A DNA stretch of 64,000 nt from contig PTFA01000012.1 of assembly GCA_003342895.1 (NCBI GenBank), positions 6,436,937 through 6,500,936 of the forward strand. The letters are read 5' to 3'. The stretch is from Casuarius casuarius. Its lineage: Eukaryota > Chordata > Aves > Casuariiformes > Casuariidae. The notes under the pieces are model-generated. The model saw nothing but the letters and a program-made list of their open reading frames with translations, did not search any database and was not told the origin of the DNA. Within the stretch, counting starts at the first letter, position 1. The number at the start of each line of letters is the position of its first letter. A program made the translations under genes and the position numbers. This document shows, piece by piece, positions 25,490 to 38,500 of the stretch.

Positions 25490-28400
25490 GTGCTATCTCA
25501 CAGTCTCAGTCTCTGCTTTGCGGTTTTGCATCCTGTGCTTAAGATCAAGCAGATATTCAGGACTCCAGATATTAACACAGTAGCAGAGATGTTTCCACAA
25601 ATATTATGTTGAAAACACTAACAAGAAAAAATTCAAGAAGTTGGGGGATTGCTTTTATGCAAAAGTACATGTGACATATCTACACTTTCTTTCTCTATTC
25701 TTCCAAACTAATTTCTTTTGAATTTCATTCTTAGAGGTTGCTAGCACTTGCCTGCCATCTGTTTTCTCCTGCTGGAAAAACTGCGCTTATGATAGGATGG
25801 GGGCAGAGGTTACCGCTTTTGTCAGTCTATATAATGACAAGGTGAAGTTCGGATTTATGCTCCCACCATCTCTGACTCCTAGAGAGATGAAAGTGAGCAT
25901 ATAGATCTGAGTAAGCNGAGCTAGTAACTTGGTTATACCTTGGTCATTCTGTGGTGAAAAGTGCTGTCAGTTTATATTATAAATTAAGAGTGCATGTTAT
26001 AGCCTCTGCATTTCTCTGTGGTTTCACAGCAGCTACAAATACTGCATTCTAGATAGCGAGCACGAAGAGCCTGGGCTGCAAGGAGGGCTCCAGCTGAAAG
26101 TTTTAGCTAGGCTACTTTGGAGGAATCAAGGGTAGCAATCTGAAAATAAATTATTTGGTTTCCATGCAAAATATTTGCTTTCATCTCTTACAATGATCTT
26201 TGTTTCCTGCCTGGGACACTGCATGCTTTTTATTGCATTTCTTAATCCAGTCATTTTAAAACTTACNTAATGCGTTCTTTGGTGATTTTTATCAGCAGAA
26301 AAAGTGTGACCCTGAGTCTGAGTTGGAACTGACTGAATGAAGACTGCAAGATCAGAGGGCGCTATTAGCCTACAAAATTATAAGAAAATTAAGTTGTCAT
26401 TTACAATATATAAAGTTAAATTACTGAATCAATTTTATTTCAGTTAATAATTCTGTTAATTTTAGTGATTGAATGGCTAATAGCTCCTGCCTATATTTAA
26501 TTTCATAAACTCATCCTTTTATAAATGTCAGCATTTTCTATCAAGAACAGGTAAAAGTACACCATCTATATTCCTGGTCTAATTACAGAAATGCTAACAT
26601 TGAAGTGTTTCCAGTCCTCTGAAGGGAGTTCTAGGTTTTCAAGACTTCTAAAAACCAGGTATTGATACAGGCATCTAAAATGCAGATTTAGACTAAATTT
26701 AAATGCCAAAATGTGAATATTACAAGTTCTTAGGGTGAAATTCACCAGGAGGCTTCTTTGCCTACAGACTACCCAACGAGTAGGGAAAGTTCATAAATTT
26801 ATGACAAAGGCACAGACGGTGGCCGAAATGAATATTAACCCTTTACGTCTACTCACTCTCTCCTAAATTCTTCTGTTCTTCACTCTCCAAATTTGTAAGT
26901 GGGCTCTCATTCTCAGGTAGCCCTTCACTGACTGTTCACTTATAAAGCAGTTTGTATGGGAGGTGGAATTTATTAAGAAAAATAAATATCCTATTAATGT
27001 TAAATCATTGATTTGAAGTAAAGTTTATTCATTATGATTGAAATATTTAAACATTTTTAAAAAATCACCAAAACCAAGGATTACTACTTAAAAATACGAG
27101 AGCAAGCAATTACAGAAAGTTGATGAGTACTGTAAATGCCATCTGAATTCATGCACTCTTAATTCTTATGGTAAAGTATTTTATACCAAACTTAAGTTTA
27201 ATGACTTGCTGAAATAGGATCTCAAAGAAAAAAAGATACAAAGCGAAAGAGGAAAAAAGGTAAGGGAGAAAAAGGCACATAGAGAGCCCTTCTGGCATCC
27301 CAAGGAAGCTTTATAAAAGATAAGAAATATTTTTATAAAAGATAAGAAATATCAAAGAGTGAGATGAAAAATGCCAGGGGTAAAAAGGGCTGCACAATCC
27401 ACAGAGGGTGTGAATATTAAATGAGCATGTGTAGCGGAGTGGGAAGGACATGGCTATTTTGAGTCATGATAGTACAGTCATAGTGTATGGGTGTGTATTG
27501 CTCTAGAGAAGTCTATCAATGACTTCATAAAAAAAGGAAAGAAAGTGGAACATGAAATAAGGCTTGAGAAAGATGGTGGGAAAGACAGCCCCATGTAGTT
27601 TTTTAGACAAACTAGGCAGACCATCAAAATTATGGCTGCAGAGATCTGTCAGGATTAAATTCAACTAAAGACAAATATTACAGTTTTGTGGATCATTTTT
27701 GTCATCCATTAGTCAAAAAGAAATGCTGCAGCGTCTTACATTCACACAGGTTATTCCAGTTATGGCAAAAAACATAATTTTGCAACATTTGTGTTTCTAA
27801 GCAGACTTTTGGAATATTTTTGAAAAGAAAAAGAATGAAACTTACAGATGAAAGGAGCAACAAAAGTAGTTTGATAAAGGATTCAGTCATATGCTAACAA
27901 AAAGCTAAGGACTCTTTCTATTTTCTAATTTTTGTCTATTAATTACTGTACACTGAGAAATATTCAGGTTTGTATGGTTAATCATGAAGATTCTCTGATC
28001 CTCGATCTATAGCTAGTAAGTGGAGGAGGGCTCCTTTCTGAAGTGGCAGAGATGGCTTGTCCCTGTTGGGCATTGTCTAATATTTATATAATAATAAAAT
28101 ATAAATCCAATGTGGTGTTTTCTCTACTACAGTTCCTTGTAGTCACCAGCTTAGCAGTGTGTTACAAAAAAGGGGCGAATGAAGTATCCTTGAGATGCCT
28201 TGGATCCGACCCGTCCTCAGCTGCTTCTTAAATTCACCGTGTGGTGAGAGAAGGATCAAGGGAGTTTCTGTTATCTGGAATGACTGGGAAAGCGTTTAGG
28301 TTGCTGGATCAGGAGAGGAGGGAGAGAAATGAAAGAACTGTGGCAGCTCTGATCTGGTAAACGCAGCTTAGGTAATGAGTCTACCTGCAAAATGTGGCAG

Positions 28401-29730
28401 GAAATCTCACAAGAGAATCTTATCTGACTTGAAAGAAACTTTAAAAAGCAAAACTTTTACTCAAAGATGTTTTAACAATTCAGGTTCCTTGCTTGGGCAA
28501 TTCCTTTAGCAGCAGCAAAATGTACCTAGGTAAAATGAAGAGAAGCGAGTAAGCAGTAGCTAAACCTTTTTCAGACTTTTCTAAACATTTAGATCAGATT
28601 TGTGGTAAATGTTTGAAAAATGGCACCAATGCTTTGTTTTACCATTCTACATATATGGAAAACGTATTTTTGCTGGTAATTCACAGAAGATTTCTCATGC
28701 TTCTCTTCATGTGTGGCATATGTCTCCTTAGCCAGCGAGTTTCACTTCATAGAGGTATACTGTACCACTCTAACTTTTTCATAAGGGATCTGTTTCTTAT
28801 GAAGAGTTATACCGGATTTGCAAATGCTCCTCACATGCTACACATTAACATACATCTTATATAGGTTCTGCCAGTATCTCTCATTCTAGAGAGCTCCTGT
28901 AACTGCGCGTGTCAGGCATGCTTCTCCCAACCCCCCACAACACAAAGTCCTACCTCACTTCCACCACTTACAAACACCCACAGTGCCAGTACCCCCATCC
29001 TACACAGGACTTCTTAGTGATTCTTTGGAGCATAGAAAATTGATATTAAGACCTATTTATTGTCTGGTGGCTGAGGAGTCCCTGCTTTTCCTTTCTTGTG
29101 AGAATGTGAATAAAATTCTCTTACTCTCATAATACAACAAGCATTGAAGTGCAGGAGTACTCTGTGAGTAATTCCAACTCTGTTCAGGAAAGATTTTGAA
29201 TGTGTTCAAATGTCTTCCTCAATCAAGACTTCAGATCTCAGGTTTGAGCTAAAAAGAAGCTTTATCCCTGCATTATATAGCCCTGAAGATCAAGGGTTGC
29301 ATGATGAAAAGTTGAACAGCTCATTTGTTGTAATGGTCCTGCAGAGCACAACGGTAATAAATGCTTCTGTTATACATCAAGTCTGCATAGCCAATTGCTG
29401 GCAGAAATCCACCAAATATGTATTTGCTGAGACTAGTTTTAGTGTTATTATCCACTTTTATTTTAGGTACTCCATAAAAATACACTGTAAAATCTATTTA
29501 TGATTCATGAGCTTCTGTCAAATCCCCCCCTTCCCTATTTTTATAGGAAGGTATAAAATAGGGGTTATTTCTTATTAGTAGATCTTNTTTTGCACATAAA
29601 CTGGGAATTTTTTTTTAATGGAATTCCAGACTACAGTATAAAACAATGAATTATCAAAATAGCCATATTGTAGATTCAGTAGTAACTCTGTGTGTTTTGT
29701 GTGTTCAGTTTACCCAGGTTTGGTCCTGCT
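25490..29730. other. Non-coding, nothing specific beyond a tandem duplication
   Basis: Includes a purine-rich segment (27225-27300), the 22-bp duplication and a C-rich stretch (28925-29005). Frames at 28613-28864 and 29210-29503 have no recognisable features. Confidence 0.65.
27310..27352. repeat. Tandem duplication, 22-bp period, two identical copies
   Basis: TTTATAAAAGATAAGAAATAT occurs twice without a mismatch, separated by one T. Perfect identity implies a recent event. Confidence 0.95.
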
Positions 29731-29734
29731 TTCA

Positions 29735-29905
29735 GAATTATGAACTAGGTCATTTAGACTATGACAGAGATTTGTTATTTACGTGATATTTTCCAGTGTT
29801 TTGTCCAGTCCAGTTTTAAAATATTCAGGCTTCTAGGATTTCCCAAAGACATTATCTGCTAGCCTCACCAGTTCTGATCTATCACCCATTTGAGTCAAGG
29901 AACTT
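29735..29905 (-). mobile_element. Probable CR1 3' fragment, old
   Basis: GGTCATTTAGACTATGAC, then TGTCCAGTCCAGTTTTAAAA, GGATTTCCCAAAGACATTAT and CTAGCCTCACCAGTTCTGAT follow the order of a reverse-complemented CR1 tail (GATCATCTAGTCTGAC, TCCAGTCTGGTTTTAAA, CTTCCACCACTTCCC, CCATAGCCTAATAGTTCT). All blocks are diverged. It would be an old, 5'-truncated minus-strand copy. Confidence 0.5.
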
Positions 29906-30110
29906 CTGCTGACTTCTGTAGGAGTTGTATTGGCTCTAGACTGGAGCTGAGAAACATGTTCTGACCATCATCACAAANTTTGCTTTGTTTATCATTCCAT
30001 CACTTGTAGATCAACATATATTGATCACACTAAATAATGAAGAGAGCCTAGTCCTCATCCTACTGCGTTGAAAGGAATTTTGCCTTGAGTCATTTCTTTT
30101 TCTTTCTCGC
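29905..30110. repeat. Possible ancient amniote repeat next to the CR1 relic
   Basis: CTGCTGACTTCTGTAGGAGTTGTATTGG and later ACTGCGTTGAAAGGAATTTTGCCTTGAG are reminiscent of the CATTGACTTCAATGGGAGTT type of sequence common in turtle and crocodilian repeats. The resemblance is weak and no boundaries can be set. Confidence 0.25.
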
Positions 30111-30114
30111 TGTT

Positions 30115-31555
30115 GGGAAATCTCATTGTCAGGTTTCTCTCTGTGCTCCCTCTTTTCTTCTAGGCAGGCAATAATTGACTCTCTTGTTTCTTCCTATTTA
30201 AAAGTGATCTATGATTTGGCGGTGGGTGAGAGAGGATGCAGTTGGGGAAAGGAAAGTTGCTATGAGCTTCTTGCTCTTTGGTTTGTTACCTAGGAACATG
30301 GGAAATACAGTTCAGGTATCACCTGTCTTTTTATTTTAATGGATTCATTGTTTGTGCAGGCTTTTAATAATTTTTAAACTGCTTTTCCTAAGGAAGCTCC
30401 AGTGACTCTTCGTGCAAATCCAAATCTGTTATAACTGAGGTTCATTACCAGTGAATTTGGATGCCTGATTGGAATACTTCCTTCTGTTATATTTTACATA
30501 TTTTCTTTACTTCTCTTCTAATTATTAGCAGGGCATTCTGAGAAGGACTAGTTTTACTAGATGAGTAGAATCACTTGGTCTTTAATAGCTTTTTATTACC
30601 TNTTGAATTGCTAGCACTGCTAATCTTAAGGGTAACTGATACTTCATATTGTAGAACCTCATTTTTACTTGCTTGTAACTTTGCCAAACTTTAATCATTG
30701 GAGGTGAAATTTTTCAGGCTGAGTGTGTATGTAACAGCTGTTTAACATTAGCATAAATCTAATGCTAGGCTCCTACTATCAGATCAAAACCACTATGATT
30801 TTACGTCAATTATAGGGCAACAAACTACCTGATCTTTGAAGCACAGACTAAATCTTATCAATGTAGTTGATAAGCAAAGATGCTGAGCCTGGGAGTTAGT
30901 GGTGGTGAGATGAATGAACCATTCTTTTATTTTCTATCACATACTGTGCAACATGGAAATCAGTTTACTTTTTAAAAANCTATGCACAGGTGTATGCATG
31001 CACACACATTAGATAAAGTATTAAAAATTAGAAAATGAAAAATGAAGGTTACCTTGCAACTTATATGCACAAGAATTATACAACCCTGAACTGTGTAGAA
31101 ATCCTTTTTCTATAGGACCTTCTCTTGGTCGTTACATAGGCTGGATGCTCAGGAGATGAATCACTCATTTTTTTTATTTATTGAAAAACCGGAAAGACCT
31201 CTGGTGAATGTGGTAGGATATTTAGAGAGGATAGATGGTCTTGTCTTCAGGGAATGTTTAAAGTTTTGATTGTGAATAAACTTACAAGAATATGTGGTGC
31301 TTTTGGAAGGTGAGAGAAGTCCAATTGTTTCACATGGCATTCTCAAGTAACACACTTGAACTCATTTATTTTATTCTGTAAGATACACCGAATGAAAGTT
31401 TTTTAAGAGTGTTAAAATAAAATGTGCTTTTATAACTTGAAAGCAATTCTTTTCCACAGAAAGCTCACAAGAATTCCATTTTGGATTAATCTGAAGAGCA
31501 ACTATTTTACAAATTTTTATTCCTGAGCTCTGAAAAATAATCCTTTATTCACAAA
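30115..31555. other. Non-coding, nothing specific seen
   Basis: AT-rich with a short TGTATGCATGCACACACA tract near 30990. Confidence 0.65.
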
Positions 31556-31559
31556 GCTC

Positions 31560-31995
31560 AAAAAGATGTATGATACCTTGGAGGATCAGATTCTACGCTT
31601 TTCTCTTGCACATGTTGTGTGAAGATAGGCAAGTCATTTAAACCACAATTTTCAAAGGTGGTCAGCAGGTACGTGTTCCTCATTTTCTGAGTGTTTGACA
31701 TAAGGCCTGGAGTCTGATTTGCAGAAGTGCTGAGCAATAACGTTGCTTTTAACTTTTCTTTGAACTTATAAGTGCTATAAAATGCTAAGAACTCTGTAAA
31801 ATCAGGTCCTGCATCTCCAGCTGGGTACCCAGAATGGCTTAGCACTTTGTCCTTTAATCTCAGTGTCTCAGCTTGCTATCAGAAAAATAAGGATAATATA
31901 ATGCCATTTACCTCACAGAAGTTTTGTGAAGACAAATTAATGTATGTGAAGTACACAAATACCATATAGATAACCTGCTAAGAAGTTCATGAAAA
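31560..31995 (+). mobile_element. Composite ancient amniote repeat ending in a MIR-like tail
   Basis: The 5' half (31640-31840) has CAATTTTCAAAGGTGG, GAGTCTGATTTGCAGAAGTG, CTGAGCA and AATCAGGTCCTG, matching the ATTTTCAAAAGTGGCC / GATTTTCAGAAGTGCTGAGCA / AAATCAGGCCC modules abundant in turtle and crocodilian genomes. The 3' half (31858-31970) is MIR-tail-like: CTCAGTGTCTCAGC, AAAATAAGGATAATATAATG, CATTTACCTCACAGAAG, TTTTGTGAAGACAAATTAAT. Whether this is one family or two adjacent relics cannot be decided by eye. The 95-codon minus-strand frame inside it is a chance product of the repeat. Confidence 0.65.
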
Positions 31996-31999
31996 TATT

Positions 32000-33635
32000 T
32001 AAATATTTGATTCTGCAATGAGAGGCTTCTAGTAGTTTGCCCTAAACAAGGCCTAGAACCATACAAGGATAACAAAAAACAAAAACATCCCCACCTCTGA
32101 ATAGCAGGCCAGGAACCAATTTCCATCCGTTGCATCGAATATGAAGGGGTCCTGTAAGAAAAAAACACTCACTCAGTGTTTAATTACCTTATCACATACT
32201 ACTGTGTGGCATATTAAACAAAGGCTGACTTGCTGTTGCACAGAAAACTTTCTCTGTGACAATTCCCTGTGTTTGCTTTTTTGCATCTGAAGTATTAATA
32301 ATTGTGCGCATATATGAAGACTTTCTTTTCTTGTTCAAGTCTCTGCTTTCTGAATCATGCCCTGGTCCAGTCCATCAGAAAACCCTGCAGTAACAACATT
32401 TCAGGTGCATTCATAGTTCAGGAGTTCTTTGTTAAAAGACACTGCAAGTAATGCTAGTCAGCTAAATGCAAAGAAGGATGATAATGGTCTAATTTATTAA
32501 AAATATTTTGTGGAACTCAACAAAACATATTGCTTCATTATTGAACTGGAGCCACTCAAAATATTTGTCATCCTTAATTGATTTAAAGGCTTTGTAATGT
32601 TTAATACCCCTATTAAGTCACAATATACCTGTAGGATAAAAAAAAAAAATTACACACTATCATCACATTTTCATTTGTTTAGCTCTGAGTTTTATAATTA
32701 AAAAGGTTGCAAAATGGAGCAATTAGAATTAGTATATACAATAAAGCAGTGAAAATAGTCTCCGAAGTGCTTTGTGTCTGGAACGAAAAAAGAAGACTAT
32801 ATATGTGATCCCTTCTATCTATTTGTATAAATTGACTGCAGGGGAATACGCTTAGGTAGAGATTTCTGTCCGTAACCTTGGGTACAGGAGCATGACAGAA
32901 ACCTGCCGTGGTATCAGTTGAAATCTGACAGCTTCTCATATAAATTGAGATTCACCTGGCAATTAGAGAATATGTAAAATAGCTGTACATTGAGACTTCA
33001 CTGTACTTGGAACAGGGAATTATCTGTTGTATCAACAGATATTAGAGGTGAAATTTCCTCCTATGCAAAGGCAGAAATAACTTTCCAAATGAAACTGATT
33101 ATTTTTATGAGTAGAGTTGCCATCCTTCTACCCATGATTCCTAGATAGAAGCATGCTTGCAGGCAGTGTACAGGCGACGTATGCAGGCTTAGTAAGCATG
33201 ACACATGGATCAACTCTATGAGCTGTACAAAGTATGCACTAGAGTTTGTCTATGCAAGTACAAATGTCATCTGTCTAGAAAGTCCTGAAATTCTGCTCAG
33301 ATGAAACTTCCAGACAGAAAAAAATAAGAAAATAATTTGTCCAGAGTAATCCAGATATGTTACCTCCCTGCTTTGGAGGAATTCCTAAGAAACAGGAATT
33401 TTACATTCTAGAGCATCTCCTCCTACCACCACGAGCTAGGCTGAAAATATCAAAGAATCACTAATGAACTTGAGGCTCTAAATGATCTGAGATGAAGCTG
33501 AAAATCACTGAGTAAATCTCTGGGCTGGTGACAGTATTGTGACATGAGCAGATACAGTTCTAATGTGGCTGTCAGGTGAGCAGCAGCTGGTTTTCATTTT
33601 GAAAAATGTATTTTGAAAAGTAGATTTGAAATAGT
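32000..33635. other. Non-coding, nothing specific seen
   Basis: AT-rich. An A-run lies at about 32638. The 86-codon frames on the minus strand are featureless. Confidence 0.65.
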
Positions 33636-33639
33636 GTGC

Positions 33640-33910
33640 NAAGTCAGCGACCTTGTCATAAAACATTATGAAAAATCAAAATAGCAGTAGTGCCATGCGA
33701 GTTCCATTAAGTTCTGAACTGTTTCAGCCTCGCAAGTTGTCTGACATGTGTAATGTAAGTGCAGGAGGCAATTAACTACGAGGTTATGGACACTGCTGGG
33801 GGATTACNCACAACTGCCGTTAAGCCGGAGAAATAATGTTGCAGTTAAATGGCAGCGCATTTGTCGGTGAGAAGTCAAGAATATTCAAATTTCAAAGCTG
33901 TCTAGTGCCA
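33640..33910. promoter_or_regulatory. Candidate conserved non-coding element
   Basis: A high-complexity stretch with balanced composition, scattered CpGs (GCGA, ACGAGG, CCGTTAAGCCGG, CAGCGC, GTCGG) and AATTAA/AATTCA cores, with no ORF or repeat signature. It is distinct from the low-complexity AT-rich flanks. Retained CpGs in a CpG-poor background are compatible with constraint. The function is inferred only from sequence character. Confidence 0.3.
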
Positions 33911-34099
33911 AAACAAAAACATGGGTCTTCTGCATTATGCAGTTTTTCACTTAATCATGGAGGCACAAAAATTAAATATCAGAAAACCTGTTTTTTTTTT
34001 CCAGCATTTTAGCTGTTTCTCCATTCTAGCATTCTTGTACTTGCTTTAGCACATTTTTAAGGCAAGATATGGAGGCATTTACTGTTTGCTTTTTTTTTT

Positions 34100-34720
34100 T
34101 AACCTACTTTGCACTTATCCCTTTAAGCATATTAATAAGCATTTTTGCAGAATGAACAGCGGAAACTGCTGGAAAAAAATCACAAATAAGATATGTAATC
34201 ACTGTGAACACTGTCTGAGGTTCTAAACAAATAGACTTTCTATTGTAGCTGGCACCATTTTAACATGCTTTATTTAAATAGTATATGCACTGAGTTTTGT
34301 AGAACTAATGTTTTGCAGAGAACAGTAAATATCAGGAAAATATTGAAAAATATATTAAGAAAACAATTTAAAAGTGCAAGTATTTACATGAATAATGGAT
34401 TATAGGTGTTCCCTATTCAGATAAAGAATAGAAACAGCTCCAATCTTATGTTTCCAATTAAAAGGCCGCTTGAATTTTGAATTTTAAAATACTTCCAATG
34501 AATTACTTTTGCAATCTATCAACCATGAATTATTTCATAAATTATTCTGAAAATAAATTAATCAAATCAAGCAATAAATTACATTTGATAAAATCAGAAA
34601 ATGTTTCCTGGGTGATTTGCAAAATAAAGCATATATTCATTGGATAAATTATTGTTTATGAACTATTAGCCCAGATTTAATTTCTAACTGCTCTCAGGCT
34701 TAAACTAGTATGTATGGTGG
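34100..34720. promoter_or_regulatory. Candidate conserved non-coding element, AT-rich with homeodomain/POU sites
   Basis: Contains TTTAAGCATATTAATAAGCA, CCATGAATTATTTCATAAAT, AATAAATTAATCAAATCAAG and GATTTGCAAAATAAAGCATA (octamer-like), then TTCATTGGATAAATTATTG with a CCAAT-box complement. It lacks long homopolymers except T runs at its left edge and shows no ORF. It resembles enhancer-like ultraconserved blocks in gene deserts; this is an inference. Confidence 0.3.
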
Positions 34721-35329
34721 TTTCTTGGATGGTACTAGTTTCTGAAGGCTGCCTCCTTTCAGGCTGTTTGTCACATACATGTTTTTTCAAGAGATATTAG
34801 ATTTAATACAGTTTCTACTGACGCAGCATTTTCAGAGCTGTCTCCAGGACTTGGTAGAACTCGAATCCATCGATCTCACCAACAGGAACCCCTGCAGCGA
34901 GATGCAGTGAGAGAAAGTGGAGATTCGGTGCAGATAGGGACTATCATCTTTAAACGTAGTGACCGGTAATAGAAAGAATTATATCATCTGGTCAGAGATA
35001 ACTCATTATTTATAGTCACACATGATGCTGGCAGAGGTTATTGTATGCTACAAGCTTTTCCCTAAGAGAGCTGGATCCATCAGAGTATCATTAGAGAGAA
35101 ATTGTTGTAATGACCGTTGTGTTAGACGAGGCTGGTNTATTAAATATGCTGTAAGCCACAACTGTCCACGCGGCAGAGCCACAGAAGCCCTTGCCTCTCC
35201 CTTCTGAGCCGACTTTTCCAGATGCACAGCATTTATTTGCTGCTAGCTTTTGCATCGTGTGGCATTAAATTGTGCCAGGTTGGCGCTGTTAGTGCATTGA
35301 ATAGAGCGCTCTTTGGTTACTCTTCTGTG

Positions 35330-35530
35330 TCGTTTGTACAGGTGTTTGACGAAGCAGACCCCCCTGCCAGACCCCCGCTACACACCCCCTCCCGAGCCGG
35401 ACATACCCGCCCGGCTCACACACCCGTGTCACTCCCCTGTGAGTGCACCTGTGGATGCACTGGGCGCGCNTGTGCGCCAGCTACTCCTCTCAGCTTCGGC
35501 TATAACTCACCTTCACTCTAGCAAGGATCA
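35330..35530 (+). other. CpG-rich patch with acceptor-like site; possible exon of unknown gene or lncRNA
   Basis: TTACTCTTCTGTGTCGTTTGTACAG at 35317-35341 is a fair splice acceptor (pyrimidine tract plus CAG). It is followed by about 130 bases rich in C and CpG. Two frames stay open through it. One reads proline-rich, with DPRYTPPPEPD, and runs to 35573; the other runs to 35521. Donor candidates are weak (CCT/GTGAGT at about 35438). Proline runs arise from any C-rich DNA, so coding is not established. No family recognised. Confidence 0.3.
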
Positions 35531-38500
35531 GCCTTCCTTAAACACGTTTATTCATTTTACTTTGCTACGCTAAGGTTCTTTAGGACAGAACTTGTAAGAA
35601 TTTTTTCCTGGTTGGAATAGCACAGAGTTCTGCACTGAACAATATTCTGTTCAGTGTAACGTAGTACCAGTAACCATATATGTAACTTCTCTTTCACTGA
35701 AGGGTCCCAGACTCTCTTTCATCCCACCATCTCTGGTTAACCTGCTGGGCAGAAAAAAGCTACAGCCTAAAACAGAGGTAAATGAGGGCTCATATGAAGG
35801 TCGTATTTATTTGTGGATTACTCCATATCACAGGTGCTAGTGAGTCTTTTAATTCTNTTTTTTAGAAAGAAATAGGGCTTTGGAACCCTGCGTGAAAATT
35901 GACCTTACAACATGTAACTATGAAACAATTTGTTTCCTCCACCCCAGAATACACAAGTTTTCTAGGCAGTGGGGGGCTTAATAANGGATTACAGCACAGG
36001 TATTTCTTGGTATGCATGAGGTTGCTAGATCAAGTTCTCACTATTGGAAAATATGCCGTACAATTTATTTTTAACCAGTAGCACAGCCTTCTTTCAGGTG
36101 CATTTCAGGGAATGAGAAAGTGAAATATCTACCTTTGGTATATTAATCTCTGTTCCAGCACATTTTCACTGCTGTTTTGTGTTGGTAAAATTAATCTTCA
36201 GTACATAGCATAAGAATGGTTTATGAAGAGCTTTTTGCACAAATTACTTTCTCTCCCTGTTGATTTGCCAAAGACAGTGTAGCACAGAATATGCAACAGA
36301 GTATTTCACAAGGGTATCTGAAGGTATAAGGAGACATTTATGATCTATACAGGACTGCAATAGTAATGTCTGATCTCAGCAGGATTACCTGTCCCCCAGC
36401 AATATATTTCTCAGATCAAGAATGAGTAACTGAATCAGGCCCTGCATCTTTCTTCCACCCAAATGACAGGGTCAAAGATTCAAAGACAGACGAGTTGCTT
36501 TGTGAGATTTTGGAGGCCTCTGCAGCAATTATGTGCCTAACTCTCCTAGTGTCGATGGGNTTTTAATTCCTAAGCTTTTTTTGACAAATCCCACAAGGCA
36601 ACTAATAATATTTACTGGGATGTCTGCAACTCTTCATATATGCAAATAANGGCATACCAGATCACTCCAACAGCAGAAACGGTAACAACACAGAATTGGA
36701 GGAATTAATTTACAAAATGCTGCATATGATTCTGCAATCGCAGAAGTGAATATTATCGTATAAATGCAAACAGAAAGAGATCACACAAAACTAAGCTCCT
36801 TAGCACCAACACAGGGCATTGGCAAGTGCCCTAGCCTTCCAAAGGCACAGTAAAGATGGTTTGATCAAACAGCTGCATACCCTTTCTCCTGCAAACTTGT
36901 GGATCTGTTGAGGTTTTAAAAATACCCTCTTGGTACACTTGAGTGAACAGGGTATGACCATATTTGTAAAATCTTCCTTTTTTGACTGTAAAGATGACTT
37001 AGCTATTTACCTATGTGCACAGGGACCTCTTCAGACTGCACAGCTTATAGGATGCCTTGAAAACTATGTAGATATCAACTATGTATTTGAAGAGAGTGAT
37101 TTNATATGTGTTATGCTTTAACCAGTTTGAAGATTTTTTTTGCAAAAACTGTATTCTTTTTATTTTCCAAAAGTGCCAGCCAGCATCTCAACTTTTCCTT
37201 TACATTTATTTTGTTACTTAATAAATACNAAAACATTGTTTTGGTTCAGTCTGGTATTCATCTTCAGTGATAAGGATTGAGAAAACCAAAAATGTAAGAA
37301 AAAATCAATCCCTAAAACATTCTCTAAATAAAAACAAAGGTTTCTGTAATATATTGCTATTGTTGGGCAGACCCTGAATATGGATGGAAATTTCAGTCAC
37401 AAAAAATGTAAAATGGAACTGGTTCTGCAAATTATGGACAATTCTTTTTTTAATATCACTTAGTGATATAAGTCAGTGACTAGTAAATTTTCCAGAGTAA
37501 CTAGATTCTAACTTCTATTGAAGGAAATAGGAGCTATACATCTAGGAACTCTGAGAATATTTTATTAGACTGCATTATGCACATTTAGGTGTCTGAATAC
37601 TTTAAAGTATCTACCTAAAAGAGTTATGATTTTTTTCTTCACTGGGTGTCATTAACATGACAAAGAAATGAACCAAAGATGCATTCCATCAGTTCTGAAA
37701 GATGCTGACTTCTAATCTTCCAATGCTATCTGTCTTAATTTTTCTGAACATTTAAAATATGGCATGCTATTAAGTGCACTACTGTCACCCCATAAAGGCA
37801 TGATATATTGGTCAATTTAATTCATGTAAAATGACATTTTATTTCATCATCAAATATCTTTTGTTTCAGGGCATATGAGCTGTATAGAATCAGTCTGGAG
37901 CTAAAAATAACAAATTAAGGGTCACATAAATTATCCTTATATACACATGCTGCAGTTGTAAATCATGTGTTACAGATACCACAGCTAAAATAATAAACAA
38001 AAATAATCGGTTTACTCGCCCATAATCAAACACGGGCAGTGGACAGTGTTGCTTCCACCATTTCTGTTCTGTATCTCCAAATAGTTGTATATACAAAGAG
38101 CAGTGAAGGAAGTGATGAAAAAAAGGTTACCAAAAGGATGTCTGATCTTTTTATCAAAACCTTGAGACAAACCAAACTGATATTAAAATAAAGTTTCTGT
38201 GAATACTATTACATGAATCGACTTGGTAGAATTCGTATTAATTGCTCACATTCTAGTGAACAACTGTGACAAGAAATTATCACTCACTATAATCATTGCA
38301 CACTAGTTTATCATCCTTTTTTCTAGAAAGTCTTGATAATGAATGTAAGCTCATTCATGGAGCATTTTATCTATCAGAATTTGCTCCAAAATGCACATAC
38401 TGAAGTATGGTAGACAGTTGCTTAACTTACTTCTGAAAATAGATTGCTAGTAGTATTTCAGGTTCCTCTATTCCTCATAACATTGGGGTATGGTATGTTT

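Noticed and set aside
31558..31845. 95-codon minus-strand ORF
   Set aside because: Lies entirely within an ancient repeat.
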